From Oncomelania hupensis (Eukaryota; Mollusca; Gastropoda; Littorinimorpha; Pomatiopsidae): DNA of 64,000 nucleotides. Position numbers and translations under genes: made by a program. The DNA is taken from contig CM072512.1 in NCBI GenBank assembly GCA_036898135.1, positions 21,989,968-22,053,967 on the forward strand, written 5' to 3'. The notes beneath the pieces are model-generated. The model was not told where the DNA came from, did not search any database, and saw only the letters and a program-made list of their open reading frames with translations. Shown in pieces: positions 48,085 through 58,498 of the stretch (positions are counted from its first letter, which is position 1; each line of letters begins with the position of its first letter).

Positions 48085-48620
48085 TACCGAAACGAAATTT
48101 ATTTACCCTTTCGGTATAATACATACTTTTCCGATCCATAGTTTTCATTGCTGACATGCAACGCGCCAACGCATTGACAGTCACAGAGTACATCTAGTTT
48201 GCGATTCCATTTTGTCAACAAACCCAAAAATTGCTCCGAAAAAAAGAAAAACATGGTGTTTAGGCCTATATAGGAATACTATAGCCTAGTTTGTTTTGTT
48301 TTGTCATTTAAAGATGCACATTATTAAATTATTAGTAATGTCATTATTACTATTATTATTATTATTATTATCAACGCAATGTAGTTTTAGCCAAAACATA
48401 CACATGAACATAATGTCAGTGTATTGCTCATTGTAAATAAAATCTGCCACTAAATGAAATACTTTACCCTGAACCAAGTTGCTACATCTGAAACAATCTT
48501 TTATTTTTTTGGGTTGCCAAAGTGTTTTCAATATTTCACATTTTTGTTAAGCAGCAAAATACAATGCTTAAAATCAAACTTGAAACAGGAATTAAAAAAA
48601 AATGTTGTACATGCTTTTCT

Positions 48621-48875
48621 TCAGTTTCTTGACACAGCACAGGCAAGAATACATTCAAAGGCTGGAATGACAGTTTGAAGGTTTCTGATTATGTTATAAA
48701 GGCAGGGTTTATTCTTGGCGTCGGTCATTGACGCATAAAAATCTGAAATGGCCGATTGGTTTGCCAGCCAGAGCTGGTCAAGTGACCTATTGATTTTACG
48801 AACAAACTTTGCGAAGAATTGTCCTTTAAAAAGTTCTATACAAACTGCGAACTCCATAAAACTTAGCACAACCAT
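48621..48875 (-). CDS. Satellite-unit ORF, copy 2 (84 codons)
   Basis: Protein identical to copy 1 despite at least one silent-looking base difference in the unit (GGCGTCGGTC versus GGCGTCAGTC). Same strand as the recombinase-like gene downstream of the array. Confidence 0.3.
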   Translation of the reverse strand: MVVLSFMEFAVCIELFKGQFFAKFVRKINRSLDQLWLANQSAISDFYASMTDAKNKPCLYNIIRNLQTVIPAFECILACAVSRN

Positions 48876-49141
48876 TACCGAAACGAAATTTATTTACCCT
48901 TTCAGTATAATACATACTTTTCCGATCCATAGTTTTTATTGCTGACATGCAACGCGCCAACGCATTGACAGTCACAGAGTACATCTAGTTTGCGATTCCA
49001 TTTTGTCAACAAACCCAAAAATTGCTCCGAAAAAAAGAAAAACATGGTGTTTAGGCCTATATAGGAATACTATAGCCTAGTTCGTTTTGTTTTGTCATTT
49101 AAAGATGCACATTATTAAATTATTAGTAATGTCATTATTAC

Positions 49142-49192
<51 letters not shown>

Positions 49193-49452
49193 CAACGCAA
49201 TGTAGTTTTAGCCAAAACATACACATGAACATAATGTCAGTGTATTGCTCATTGAAAATAAAATCTGCCACTAAATGAAATACTTTACCCTGAACACAAC
49301 TGAACCAAGTTGCTACATCTGAAACAATCTTTTATTTTTTTGGGTGGCCAAAGTGTTTTCAATATTTCACATTTTTGTTAAGCAGCAAAATACAATGCTT
49401 AAAATCAAACTTGAAACAGGAATACAAAAAAAAATGTTGTACATGCTTTTCT

Positions 49453-49707
49453 TCAGTTTCTTGACACAGCACAGGCAAGAATACATTCAAAGGCTGGAAT
49501 GACAGTTTGAAGGTTTCTGATTATGTTATAAAGGCAGTGTTTATTCTTGGCATCGGTCATTGACGCATAAAAATCTGAAATGGCCGATTGGTTTGCCAGC
49601 CAGAGCTGGTCAAGTGACCTATTGATTTTACGAACAAACTTTGCGAAGAATTGTCCTTTAAAAAGTTCTATACAAACTGCGAACTCCATAAAACTTAGCA
49701 CAACCAT
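49453..49707 (-). CDS. Satellite-unit ORF, copy 3 (84 codons)
   Basis: One residue differs from copies 1 and 2 (KNKHCLYN instead of KNKPCLYN). Otherwise the same. Confidence 0.3.
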   Translation of the reverse strand: MVVLSFMEFAVCIELFKGQFFAKFVRKINRSLDQLWLANQSAISDFYASMTDAKNKHCLYNIIRNLQTVIPAFECILACAVSRN

Positions 49708-50235
49708 TACCGAAACGAAATTTATTTACCCTTTCGGTATAATACATACTTTTCCGATCCATAGTTTTCATTGCTGACATGCAACGCGCCAACGCATTGA
49801 CAGTCACAGAGTACATCTAGTTTGCGATTCCATTTTGTCAACAAACCCAAAAATTGCTCCGAAAAAAAGAAAAACATGGTGTTTAGGCCTATATAGGAAT
49901 ACTATAGCCTAGTTTGTTTTGTTTTGTCATTTAAAGATGCACATTATTAAATTATTAGTAATGTCATTATTACTATTATTATTATTATTATTATTATTAT
50001 TATCAACGCAATGTAGTTTTAGCCAAAACATACACATGAACATAATGTCAGTGTATTGCTCATTGAAAATAAAATCTGCCACTAAATGAAATACTTTACC
50101 CTGAACACAACTGAACCAAGTTGCTACATCTGAAACAATCTTTTATTTTTTTGGGTGGCCAAAGTGTTTTCAATATTTCACATTTTTGTTAAGCAGCAAA
50201 ATACAATGCTTAAAATCAAAATTGAAACAGGAATA

Positions 50236-50460
50236 CAGGACCTGTACAGGTGAATCGGGACCACAAAATCAAGACCACAACTTCAGTGAAAGAGGACTCG
50301 CCCCCAATCCACATCAAAGACCTGCTAAAACAACCCTATTGGTAAAACTGAAAGCTCTCCACCAGCCGGTCACTTTACAATAAAGACATCCCACGCAGGG
50401 GACGCAGAGGCTGTACTCTAATTTATTTAACCCCTGTTTACAAAAACAAAATATAATACT
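50236..50460 (-). mobile_element. Family A partial copy inside the satellite array
   Basis: Plus-strand GAATCGGGACCACAAAATC, CCACCAGCCGGTCACTTTAC and CCCCTGTTTACAAAAACAA match inverted family A body blocks. The 3' tail and hairpin end are missing. Confidence 0.8.
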
Positions 50461-50462
50461 TT

Positions 50463-51031
50463 TGATTGATCGATTTATTGTTGCTTTAGGTCCAGCGGAC
50501 TCCTCCGAGCCAAATCAGGACCGGACAACCCCCGATCCGCATAAAAGATCTGCTCAAACAACCCTAGTGGGAAAATTGAACGCCCTCCACCAGCCAGTCA
50601 CTTTACAATAAAGACATCCCACGCGGGGGACGGCTGAGGGTTTACAACTACGCGAACCCCCGGTTACAAAAACAAAATAGAATACAACCATCATTACAAA
50701 TCAACGAAACATACATATAAAATGCCTATATTGCTAAATACTAACATCATAGGAAGCCCTAGTGACCACCCAGCAGAAAGCGTCCAACACTCCCAAGCTG
50801 ATCCAACAGACCTCATACACAAACAAGGAGTCTTGTCCAGGAAGAGTTTTCAAGAAAAAAGGTAGGTCATTGATCTAGCGAAGAAGAAGATAGTATAGCA
50901 GAGTGATAGGACAGAGCAGGAAAGGGAAAGAGTATATGAGGAAGATAGCAACAGTGGGAATTTAAAGCACTAAATTTCCAGAAATTGGGGATACTATTTA
51001 TACTGAAACCCCCGGCACCCCAACGGGGGTA
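50463..51031 (-). mobile_element. Family A full-length copy inside the satellite array
   Basis: On the minus strand it starts at the hairpin ACCCCCGTTGGGGTGCCGGG (51009-51030), has the complete body, and ends GTCCGCTGGACC (about 50488-50500). A (GATT)-like tail lies at 50463-50480. It lies head-to-tail with the partial copy at 50236-50460. Confidence 0.88.
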
Positions 51032-51153
51032 CTGTTGCCGCAGTGAATCTCTCATGCCTACAAAGTCAAGACAGGTTTTTAACTGGGGCTTTCACTTTTC
51101 CCTTGATAGGTTAGAACAATCTACAGTGGCAAGATTGCTCATGACCCCAAGGG
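51032..51153. other. Unclassified 120 bp between family A and resumed satellite
   Basis: Not present in other satellite units. Probably came with the insertion or with repair of the broken unit. Confidence 0.5.
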
Positions 51154-51420
51154 GTGATTATGTTGTAAAGGCAGGGTTTATTCTTGCATCGGTCATTGAC
51201 GCATAAAAATCTGAAATGACCGATTGGTTTGCCAGCCAGAGCTGGTCAAGTGACCTATTGATTTTACGATCAAACTTTGCGAAGATTTGTCATTTAAAAA
51301 GTTCTATACAAACTGCGAACTCCATAAAACTTAGCACAACCATTACGGAAACGAAATTATTTACCCTTTCGGTATAATACAAACTTTTCCGATCCATAGT
51401 TTTCATTGCTGACATGCAAC
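51154..51420 (-). pseudogene. Satellite-unit ORF, copy 4, broken
   Basis: The unit is entered by family A DNA, so the 3' end of the ORF is lost. A missing G (TTCTTGCATCGG for TTCTTGGCATCGG) also shifts the frame. Confidence 0.5.
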
Positions 51421-51914
51421 GCGCCAACGCATTGACAGTCACAGAGTACATCTAGTTTGCGATTCCATTTTGTCAACAAACCAAAAAATGGCTCCGAAAA
51501 AAAAAAAAAAAAACATGGTGTTTAGGCCTATATTGGAATACTATAGCCTAGTTTGTTTTGTTTTGTCATTTAAAGATGCACATTATTAAATTATTAGTAA
51601 TGTCATTATTAGTAATGTCATTATTATTATTATTAGTATTATTATTATCAACGCAACGTAGTTTTAGCCAAAACATACACATGAACATAATCTCAGTGTA
51701 TTGCTCATTGTAAATAAAATCTGCCACTAAATGAAATACTTTACCCTGAACACAACTGAACTGAACCAAGTTGCTACATCTGAAACAATCTTTTTTTTTT
51801 TTTTGGGTTGCCAATGCGTTTAACTATTTCACATTTTTGTTAAGCAGCAAAATACAATGCTTTAAATCAAACTTGAAACAGGAATACAAAAAAAAATGTT
51901 GTACATGCTTTTCT

Positions 51915-52277
51915 TCAGTTTCTTGACACAGCACAAGCAAGGATACATTCAAAGGCTGGAATGACAGTTTGAAGGTTTCTAATTATGTTATAAATGCAGG
52001 GTTTATTCTTGGCGTCGGTCATTGACGCATAAAAATCTGAAATGACCGATTGGTTTGCCAGCCAGAGCTGGTCAAGTGACCTATTGATTTTACGAACAAA
52101 CTTTGCGAAGATTTGTCCTTTAAAAAGTTCTATACAAACTGCGAACTCCATAAAACTTAGCACAACCATTACCGAAACGAAATTATTTACCCTTTCGGTA
52201 TAATACAAACTTTTCCGATCCATAGTTTTCATTGCTGACATGCAACGCACCAACGCATTGACAGTCACAGAGTACAT
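51915..52277 (-). CDS. Satellite-unit ORF, copy 5, longest form (120 codons)
   Basis: Here AAATTATTT lacks one T found in copies 1-3, which joins an upstream segment (MYSVTVNALVRCMSAMKTM, then DRKSLYYTERVNNF) to the common 84-codon part. Either this is the ancestral full-length form or the join is accidental. No domain recognised. It lies 568 bp downstream of the stop of the recombinase-like ORF on the same strand, so it could be co-transcribed with it, but no splice or poly(A) evidence is clear. Confidence 0.35.
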   Translation of the reverse strand: MYSVTVNALVRCMSAMKTMDRKSLYYTERVNNFVSVMVVLSFMEFAVCIELFKGQIFAKFVRKINRSLDQLWLANQSVISDFYASMTDAKNKPCIYNIIRNLQTVIPAFECILACAVSRN

Positions 52278-52692
52278 CTAGTTTGCGATTCCATTTTGTC
52301 AACAAACCAAAAAATGGCTCCGAAAAAAAACCAAAAAAACATGGTGTTTAGGCCTATATTGGAATACTATAGCCTAGTTTGTTTTGTTTTGTCATTTAAA
52401 GATGCACATTATTAAATTATTAGTAATGTCATTATTAGTAATGTCATTATTATTATTATTATTAACGCAATGTAGTTTTAGCCAAAACATACACATGAAC
52501 ATAATCTTAGTGTATTGCTCATTGTAAATAAAATCTGTCACTAAATGAAATACTTTACCCTGAACACAACTGAACCAAGTTGCTACATCTGAAACAATTT
52601 TTTTTTTTTTGGGTTACCAATGTGTTTAACTATTTCACATTTTTGTTAAGCAGCAAAATACAATGCTTTAAATCAAACTTGAAACAGGAATA

Positions 52693-52844
52693 CATCAAAC
52701 CCCAAAAAATTATGTTATAAAGGTATGTTTCCTGCGGTTTCAATGCTTATCATTATGTTATGAAGGTATGTTTTCTGCGGTTTTATGACAGTGATGAGAT
52801 GGGATGACAGTTTAAAATTCTTTTCACACTCAATAGTCAAAGGG
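52693..52844 (-). other. 3' flank of recombinase-like gene with a 42-bp duplication
   Basis: ATTATGTTATAAAGGTATG..CTGCGGTTT occurs twice (52710 and 52752). No clear poly(A) signal on the minus strand in this interval. Confidence 0.5.
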
Positions 52845-55157
52845 TTAAAAGTCAAACATGTCGCGCTGCAATCTTCGTCTTTTGGTCGTTATGTTATTTT
52901 TCACAAAAAACTTTATCTGTTGCCATGCTCTATTAATAAGGGAAGGTTCTCGCTGCTTAGCTTTCTCGCATTCTATTTTCCCAGGAAGAGTTTCTGCTCT
53001 AAAACAATGTCCAAGCTGGCGCTGGACTGCCTGCTTTTCAGACTCTGTCCATTTGTGCCTTGCTGGTGGGCTAGGTTTAGAATTTCTGCTTCGTCTTCTG
53101 CTCTTGTGTAGTACTTCATGTGACTCTGCCATTTCACGATCTTCATGTTCATTATCAGAAGGAATTTCTGAAAAAATGTCGACACCCTCTGTTCCCATAG
53201 GAATTTCTGGAAGAATGTCGACACCCTCTGTTCCCACAGGAATTTCTGGAAGAATGTCGACACCCTCTGTTTCCACAGTCTCGTCTTGATCAATATGGAT
53301 TTCATCCAGCGATTTGCCACGGTACTTCGATATGTTGCCAGCCTCTAACTCAATGAGAAGCTTGCTAACCTTCGCCAGCTGCATGGTATCTTCTGGTAGA
53401 CGGTAAAAATCTCGATGAATTCTTACATCATGACCCATGAAGTTTGCAAGTGCATCTAGTTCATGATTTTTCAGATTCAGAATCTGGGATGTTGTTGCAA
53501 CATGCTTTCGAAGAGCTGTAGAAGTGATGAGGTCTGGCATCTCCGTCCCACTCTCCTCAGTAAACTGCCGAAGTGCTGCACAGCTCGAAATTGGAGTTTT
53601 TGCTCCACTGCCACGAGCAAACAGGTAGGGATTGTCTGCATCCACACCAACCTTACCTCGATACTTCAAAAGACATTCCACTTGCTTTTTGAGTTGCTGA
53701 GAAAGAAGAACAGGAACGCGTCTGCCACACTTGCCAGGGATGTCAACACGATGCAGTACTTGAGTGAGGTGCTTTTCAAGTTCTGATAGGCCAGACAAAA
53801 GATCATCTTGAATTTGCTTTCCGTTCTTCATACTTGCATGGTAGTGTTCAACTTTAATTCTCTCAGCTTCCCCACTCCTCCTCCTGTTGAAGAGAACTAT
53901 CTGGGTCAGTGTCACTTTGCTTAGCTGGTGCCAGTCTAAGATCAGTTCGGCCAGGGGTAGATCCGTTTGAATATGTTTTAAGATCTCATGCGCCCTTGTC
54001 TGCAGATAAGTGTTGACCTTTTGTAGGTCTCGTGCAAGAGGAAGTCTCTTGGGGTTATTGAATTTCCTTTGATTCAGTTGTTGCAAAGCGTGAGCAGAGA
54101 TTTCACTTGTCCATTCAGACATGTACAATTCTAAGAATGCTTCCGTCTGTTTCCTCAGATCAGTATTCTCTTCTTTAATAGAGACAGATTTTAAAATATT
54201 GGCACACTTGCTCAAGGCATGACCTAGCTTCATGGCCAATGAGGGAATCTCAAACTGTCCTGTTGCTGGGTTGTATTTTGAAACATCTTTGACTGTATCA
54301 CAGACTGTGTCAAACATTTTTGGTGACAAACACTCTGAAAGGCGGAGGTTTCTTAATCCTTGAGATTTTTTTCGTGCAGCTACTAAGAAACGTCCCAATT
54401 CTCTTATTTTTTGTTTTACATATTGGTTCCTATGAGCATACTTCCTATGTTTGGCAAAAAGTTTCTCACCATACCGGCAGATTAGGTCATCCTTCTTTGC
54501 AACAAAGCTTATCTCGTCTACACCCATTGTATTCAAAATTTCATCTTTAAAAACCTGCGATACACATTTTGCCACAGGCAGCAGTGAGCTTCCTTGTTGA
54601 ACATGGTTCCGTGTACATTTGCCTACAGGATGACATGAGCATTGTTTAACATGGCGCCAAAGCACCTTCTTTTGAAAGAGGCCTAAACAATGTGCACATG
54701 GGACAAAATCATGGGGAGCAGCATCAACAGTTCGTGGTCTTTTTGAGGGTATGAGTTTACCACAACCTTTTCTCAAAACCTTCGTGTTATGGCTGAAATT
54801 GCCTTTGTTTCGCAATTCAAGCCACATTTTCTTCCTTTCTTTGCTTTTCTTGGGTAGAAGCAGAACTCTTGCAACAGCAGACTCCTTTGCATGCTTTTGT
54901 TCAAAATGCCTAGCTATTTTAGAATAGTATCTCTGACAAAAAACACAGCAATGTTTTTTATCCCATCCTTTACCAGTGGCTTGTAAGATGGTGACTGCTG
55001 GAGAAGATGGATCATCACCAGTTCTGTAGTCGAGGGTCTGAGAGGGATCTTTGTGTTCGTCTGGATTTACCGAGCTTGTGCAGTCGTCATCGGAGCATGT
55101 AGGCCTACTTGATTCCTGGGGGTCATCTGCATCATATAAAATCACAACAGAAAACAT
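52845..55157 (-). CDS. Tyrosine-recombinase-like protein (Crypton-like) with zinc-finger motifs and a Myb/SANT-like tail
   Basis: Intact 770-codon ORF. Residues 1-65 are acidic and Ser-rich. Two zinc-binding patterns follow: C71-x2-C74..H84-x4-H89 and C154-x2-C157..H169-x3-C173. Residues about 370-600 fit a tyrosine-recombinase catalytic core: Arg in FNRRRSGE (R427), LRKHVATT (R550), GHDVRIHRDFYR with H576 and Tyr Y585 nine residues on. The usual His three residues before R550 appears to be Thr. A linker has three 13-residue repeats (TEGVDILPEIP, 629-667). Residues 700-760 form a Myb/SANT-like domain (WTESEKQAV, LPGKIECE, RAWQQIKFFVKNNI). The true start is uncertain: upstream codons overlap a possible splice acceptor near 55127-55136. 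The protein may cut and join DNA as the enzyme of a mobile element or be a domesticated relative. Confidence 0.8.
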   Translation of the reverse strand: MFSVVILYDADDPQESSRPTCSDDDCTSSVNPDEHKDPSQTLDYRTGDDPSSPAVTILQATGKGWDKKHCCVFCQRYYSKIARHFEQKHAKESAVARVLLLPKKSKERKKMWLELRNKGNFSHNTKVLRKGCGKLIPSKRPRTVDAAPHDFVPCAHCLGLFQKKVLWRHVKQCSCHPVGKCTRNHVQQGSSLLPVAKCVSQVFKDEILNTMGVDEISFVAKKDDLICRYGEKLFAKHRKYAHRNQYVKQKIRELGRFLVAARKKSQGLRNLRLSECLSPKMFDTVCDTVKDVSKYNPATGQFEIPSLAMKLGHALSKCANILKSVSIKEENTDLRKQTEAFLELYMSEWTSEISAHALQQLNQRKFNNPKRLPLARDLQKVNTYLQTRAHEILKHIQTDLPLAELILDWHQLSKVTLTQIVLFNRRRSGEAERIKVEHYHASMKNGKQIQDDLLSGLSELEKHLTQVLHRVDIPGKCGRRVPVLLSQQLKKQVECLLKYRGKVGVDADNPYLFARGSGAKTPISSCAALRQFTEESGTEMPDLITSTALRKHVATTSQILNLKNHELDALANFMGHDVRIHRDFYRLPEDTMQLAKVSKLLIELEAGNISKYRGKSLDEIHIDQDETVETEGVDILPEIPVGTEGVDILPEIPMGTEGVDIFSEIPSDNEHEDREMAESHEVLHKSRRRSRNSKPSPPARHKWTESEKQAVQRQLGHCFRAETLPGKIECEKAKQREPSLINRAWQQIKFFVKNNITTKRRRLQRDMFDF

Positions 55158-55227
55158 GTGTGCATAGCCATAAACAAAAGAACATACTGCGCAATAAAAT
55201 TAAGTGGGTGGGTGGATGGGAGGGGGA
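55158..55227. other. Junction between recombinase-like gene and LINE
   Basis: Short G-rich sequence (GTGGGTGGGTGGATGGGAGG near 55204). The LINE truncation point lies at about 55228. Confidence 0.4.
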
Positions 55228-57985
55228 TAGGAGGCCAAAAATGTCAGGTAGTGACGGGTTTACTGTAGAGTTCTTTAAATTTTTATGGTGTAGTCTAAGG
55301 GATTTTGTAGTTAGGTCAATAAATGAAGGGTTTAGGAAGGGAGAATTATCGTCAACACAGAAAGAGGGAGTAATAGTTTGTATACCGAAGGGGGATAGGT
55401 CTAAGGAGTTCATAAAAAACTGGAGACCTATTTCCTTATTTAACGTAATATTTCAAATTGCTTCATCGTGCATTGCTAACAGACTTAAGATAGTGTTACC
55501 TTCTATTATTACTGAAGACCAGACTGGTTTTATGCGGGATAGATATATAGGTGACAACATTCGTTTAATTTATGATATCGATTATTTACAAATACATAAT
55601 AAACCTGGCCTTCTTCTTTGCCTAGACTTCGAAAAAGCCTTTGATTCTTTAAGTTGGAATTTTATGTTTAAAGTGCTACATGCTTTTGGATGTGGTCCTG
55701 ATTTCTGTAAATGGATTGCTACCTTCTATTATAACATTAAATCCGCAGTAACTGTGAATGGAGATCTAACGCCATGGTTTCATGTGCAGAGGGGCTGTAG
55801 ACAAGGAGACCCAATTTCATGTTATTTATTTATTATGTGTGTAGAAATTTTGGCAGTTATGATGAAGCAAAATACAGAAATAAAAGTGATAAAAATTAAT
55901 AATAACGAAAGTAAAATTTCGCAATATGCAGATGATACTGAAATAATGTTAGAAGGAGACGAAAATTCATTTAGACATTCTATAAGTAATATTGAATGTT
56001 TTGGCTCTTTTTCTGGCTTAGTTTTAAATACAGACAAGAGTAGCGCAATCTGGTTAGGTAGTAATAAGAATTCTCGTATTGTTTACATGCCCCATCTGCG
56101 CATGGAATGGAACCCAGAGACATTTAAAATACTTGGAATTATTTTTACAAATGACTTAAAAGACTGTGTTAAATTACATTTTGAAGCAAAATTTCTAGAA
56201 ATTAAGATACTATACAAGATATGGTTAAAACGTCAGTTAACGCCAGTTGGTCGGGTTGCTGTGCTAAAATCGTTGATCTTGTCGAAGCTTGTGTGGCTGT
56301 TATTGCCTAATCCACCAGACGATATTGTCAATTCTATTCAAAAAAGTATTTTTACGTTTGTTTGGAATAATAAAAATGCTAAGATTTCTAAAAAGTCCTC
56401 AATGAAAAGTATCTCTGAAGGAGGTATTGGCATTCCAGATGTACGCCATTATATGAACGCATTAAAAATAACTTGGATCAGAAAGTTGATGAAGACTAAA
56501 CATAAATGGAAAATTATAATTGAAATTGTTAATGAAAAGGTATTATAATTAATAAGCTTGGTAACAAATTGCGTATGGAAGAAAATTGTAATCCATTCTG
56601 GTATGATGTTCTTAAGGCGTATGAAATTCTGGGAGATAAAATTAGACTTGACTGTGCTAAGGAAATTTTGTCGGAGCCATTATTTTGTCATAATATTTTA
56701 GTTGATGATACAACAATTTACTTTCCAGACTGGATTGAAAAAGGTGCATATAAAATTGGAAGTTTATTAAATAACAATGGCAATTTTTTTAGTTTTCAAG
56801 TGTTTGTTAACCAATATAATATTACTACTAACGTTTTACTGTATTATGGCTGTGTAGAGGCTGTTAAGAGATATGTTCGCCGGTGTGGACTGCAACTAGT
56901 TAACGCCGATGTTGCTGATTATAAACATAGTAAATTGTTGAGACTTACTGGTACATCTCCAAGAGGTGCGAGGATAGTATATGATACATTAGTCAAAGAT
57001 GATGTAAAACTTAACTGTTGTAAGAACTGGGACGGGAGAATAGTGCGTACAGTTGAATGGAAAATAATATTTAAGACAGCACAGGAAATTAAGGAAATCA
57101 AATTGAAGTGGCTGCAAATTAGAATAATTCATAGAATAATAGGAACCAATATAGTATTATCTAACATTGGAGTTGAACAGAGTATTGATTGTACTTTTTG
57201 TGAACATGAAAGGGAAAATATACAACACCTTTTCTTTAGGTGTCCTTTGGTTCAAACGTTTTGGACTGACTTTGAGAGAGCCCTAAATTCTAAGTGTATA
57301 ATGCTATTGCTTTCCACTTCAGCGAACATCTCGTAATATTGGCCTGCGAAATAAATATAAGAACGGACACAATATTAGATTTGTTAATTTTATTATCAAA
57401 ATCATTCATTTATAAATGCAAAATAGAAAAAAAAAAAAACACTTTACAGGTCCTTTACAGCTGTGCTAAAAAGCCGATACGAAGTAGAAAAATATATGGC
57501 CCTTTTACAAATGAGGTATCAAAAATGTGTACAAGAATGGCACCCGTACTTACCACTGTTTGACGATAGATAACCGCATTTATATATATTAGTTTAAATG
57601 TATATGTATTTTTTACTGCGTGCCAATCTTGGTTTTGTACATTTTGTGAAATGATAATGACCCACGGTGTTCTCTCTTTCTAACTCAATCTCTTTCTCTC
57701 TCTCTCTTTTATTTCTCACTTCTCTCTTCCTTCTCCCCACTTTACTTTCTTTCTTAATTTCTCTAAAATACCAAATATGTACGTAGATATTATTGTGAGA
57801 GAAATAGAAATCCAAAGAGTATGGCTTTATACATGTGACTTAAAGAACTAATAATTCTTCTTTTTATGTTATAACATTTTCTTCTTATATGTTTATCCTC
57901 ATTTAGCATTTGAAAATGGAAAATATATTATCTGCATGCATGTTTTGGAGAATAAAAAAGTGAAAAAAAACAAAAAAACAAAATT
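55228..57985 (+). mobile_element. L1/Tx1-like LINE, 5'-truncated, copy 1
   Basis: Starts inside ORF2 just before the RT domain (GSDGFTVEFFKFLWC). RT boxes follow in order: VIVCIPKGDRS, NWRPISLFNVIFQI, LCLDFEKAFDSLSW, GCRQGDPISCYLF, the catalytic ISQYADDTEIM near 55917 and GLVLNTDKSSAIWLGS. The C-terminal half includes a zinc-knuckle C-x2-C-x8-H-x4-C (CTFCEHERENIQHLFFRC). The coding part runs 55229-57572 but is broken by two one-base losses (near 56545 and 57297) relative to the inverted copy. A UTR with CT-rich sequence follows, then an A-rich tail at 57950-57985. The endonuclease is absent. Confidence 0.92.
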
Positions 57986-58219
57986 GTCAGGGTAGAGGAA
58001 GAGAGGCCATTTTAATAAGGAGACAAAGTTACATTTATTTAACCAACAGTGATGGAGATCACATACAATTGTACATGTTTCACGTACTGAGTTGGGAAAT
58101 CACGTAACAAAAATGTAATGAAAGGGTATAAACACGCACAAAGTCAGTGCCAAAGGGGTATGAAAACGTAAAGCTAAGTTGCTGGGAGGTATCATCAGGT
58201 ACAACTATTTCGGTCGTGT
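55843..58219 (+). repeat. Left arm of a large inverted duplication
   Basis: Matches the reverse complement of 61638-64000, which runs off the window. The match covers the 3' part of the LINE and also about 235 bp of unrelated flank beyond the A-rich tail (AATTGTCAGGGTAGAGG to TTTCGGTCGTGTGTA). Shared flank means the whole block was duplicated in inverted orientation rather than inserted twice. Confidence 0.9.
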
Positions 58220-58405
58220 GTACAGCTATCGCTCGATTTGGATCGCGTGCCTGTGCGTCCTGCGCGACCGCCTATTACACTCTCCCCCCTCCTATTCATA
58301 CTGTCGCTTCCGAGAAACAGCTAATCATATGCACGATAATATTCACTATTTTTTCTCGACGCTTTTGATTGGCTATATAAGACTGACAACAACACAACAT
58401 TAAAC
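57985..58405 (+). promoter_or_regulatory. Repeated flank with CCAAT/TATA-like motifs
   Basis: 58122-58320 occurs again directly at 61147-61347 and in part inverted at 61638-61737. Beyond it, GATTGG at 58367 and TATATAA at 58374-58380 sit just upstream of an ATG in good context (AAACATGG, 58406). The TATA to ATG distance is short, so the promoter reading is speculative. Confidence 0.3.
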
Positions 58406-58498
58406 ATGGCCGACAAGCAGCGATCTGAGGGGAAGCCGACGAAAAGGAAAAATAAAGCAGACAAAACTAATTGCAAAAAAAAAATTAAAACAAGATGA
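58406..58498 (+). pseudogene. Short Lys-rich ORF, possible start of a degraded gene
   Basis: ATG then MADKQRSEGKPTKRKNKADK and stop TGA after 30 codons in an A-run-rich stretch. Codon composition up to the A runs looks coding. GAAAAAG/GTGAGC near 58567 could be a splice donor. It could be the first exon of a transposon or host gene damaged by A-run slippage. Family unknown. Confidence 0.3.

Larger units (their letters stand above)
47780..52692. repeat. Tandem array of ~0.8-kb units (about five copies)
   Basis: Unit starts (AATCAAACTTGAAACAGG) fall at 47780, 48572, 49403, 50214, 51865 and 52671. Units are 792, 831 and 811 bp, then a disrupted one, then 806 bp and a short final piece. By eye the copies are nearly identical. 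Most length change comes from an internal (ATT)n tract, for example long at 49140-49190. The fourth unit is split by family A DNA (50236-51153) with loss of about 90 bp. Each unit holds a minus-strand ORF of 84 codons or more and the near-palindrome TAGGCCTATATAGG..CTATAGCCTA. A further piece lies at 61350-61636. Confidence 0.95.

Noticed and set aside
47957..48154. Plus-strand 65-codon ORF repeated in each satellite unit
   Set aside because: Lies opposite the longer minus-strand ORF, is shorter and equally explained by unit identity. It cannot be excluded but has no support.
47780..52692. CRISPR-like array
   Set aside because: Units are about 0.8 kb and nearly identical throughout, with no short repeats and unique spacers; the genome is animal.
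53463..54550. Plus-strand ORFs opposite the recombinase-like gene
   Set aside because: Antisense shadows of a long coding frame without motifs.
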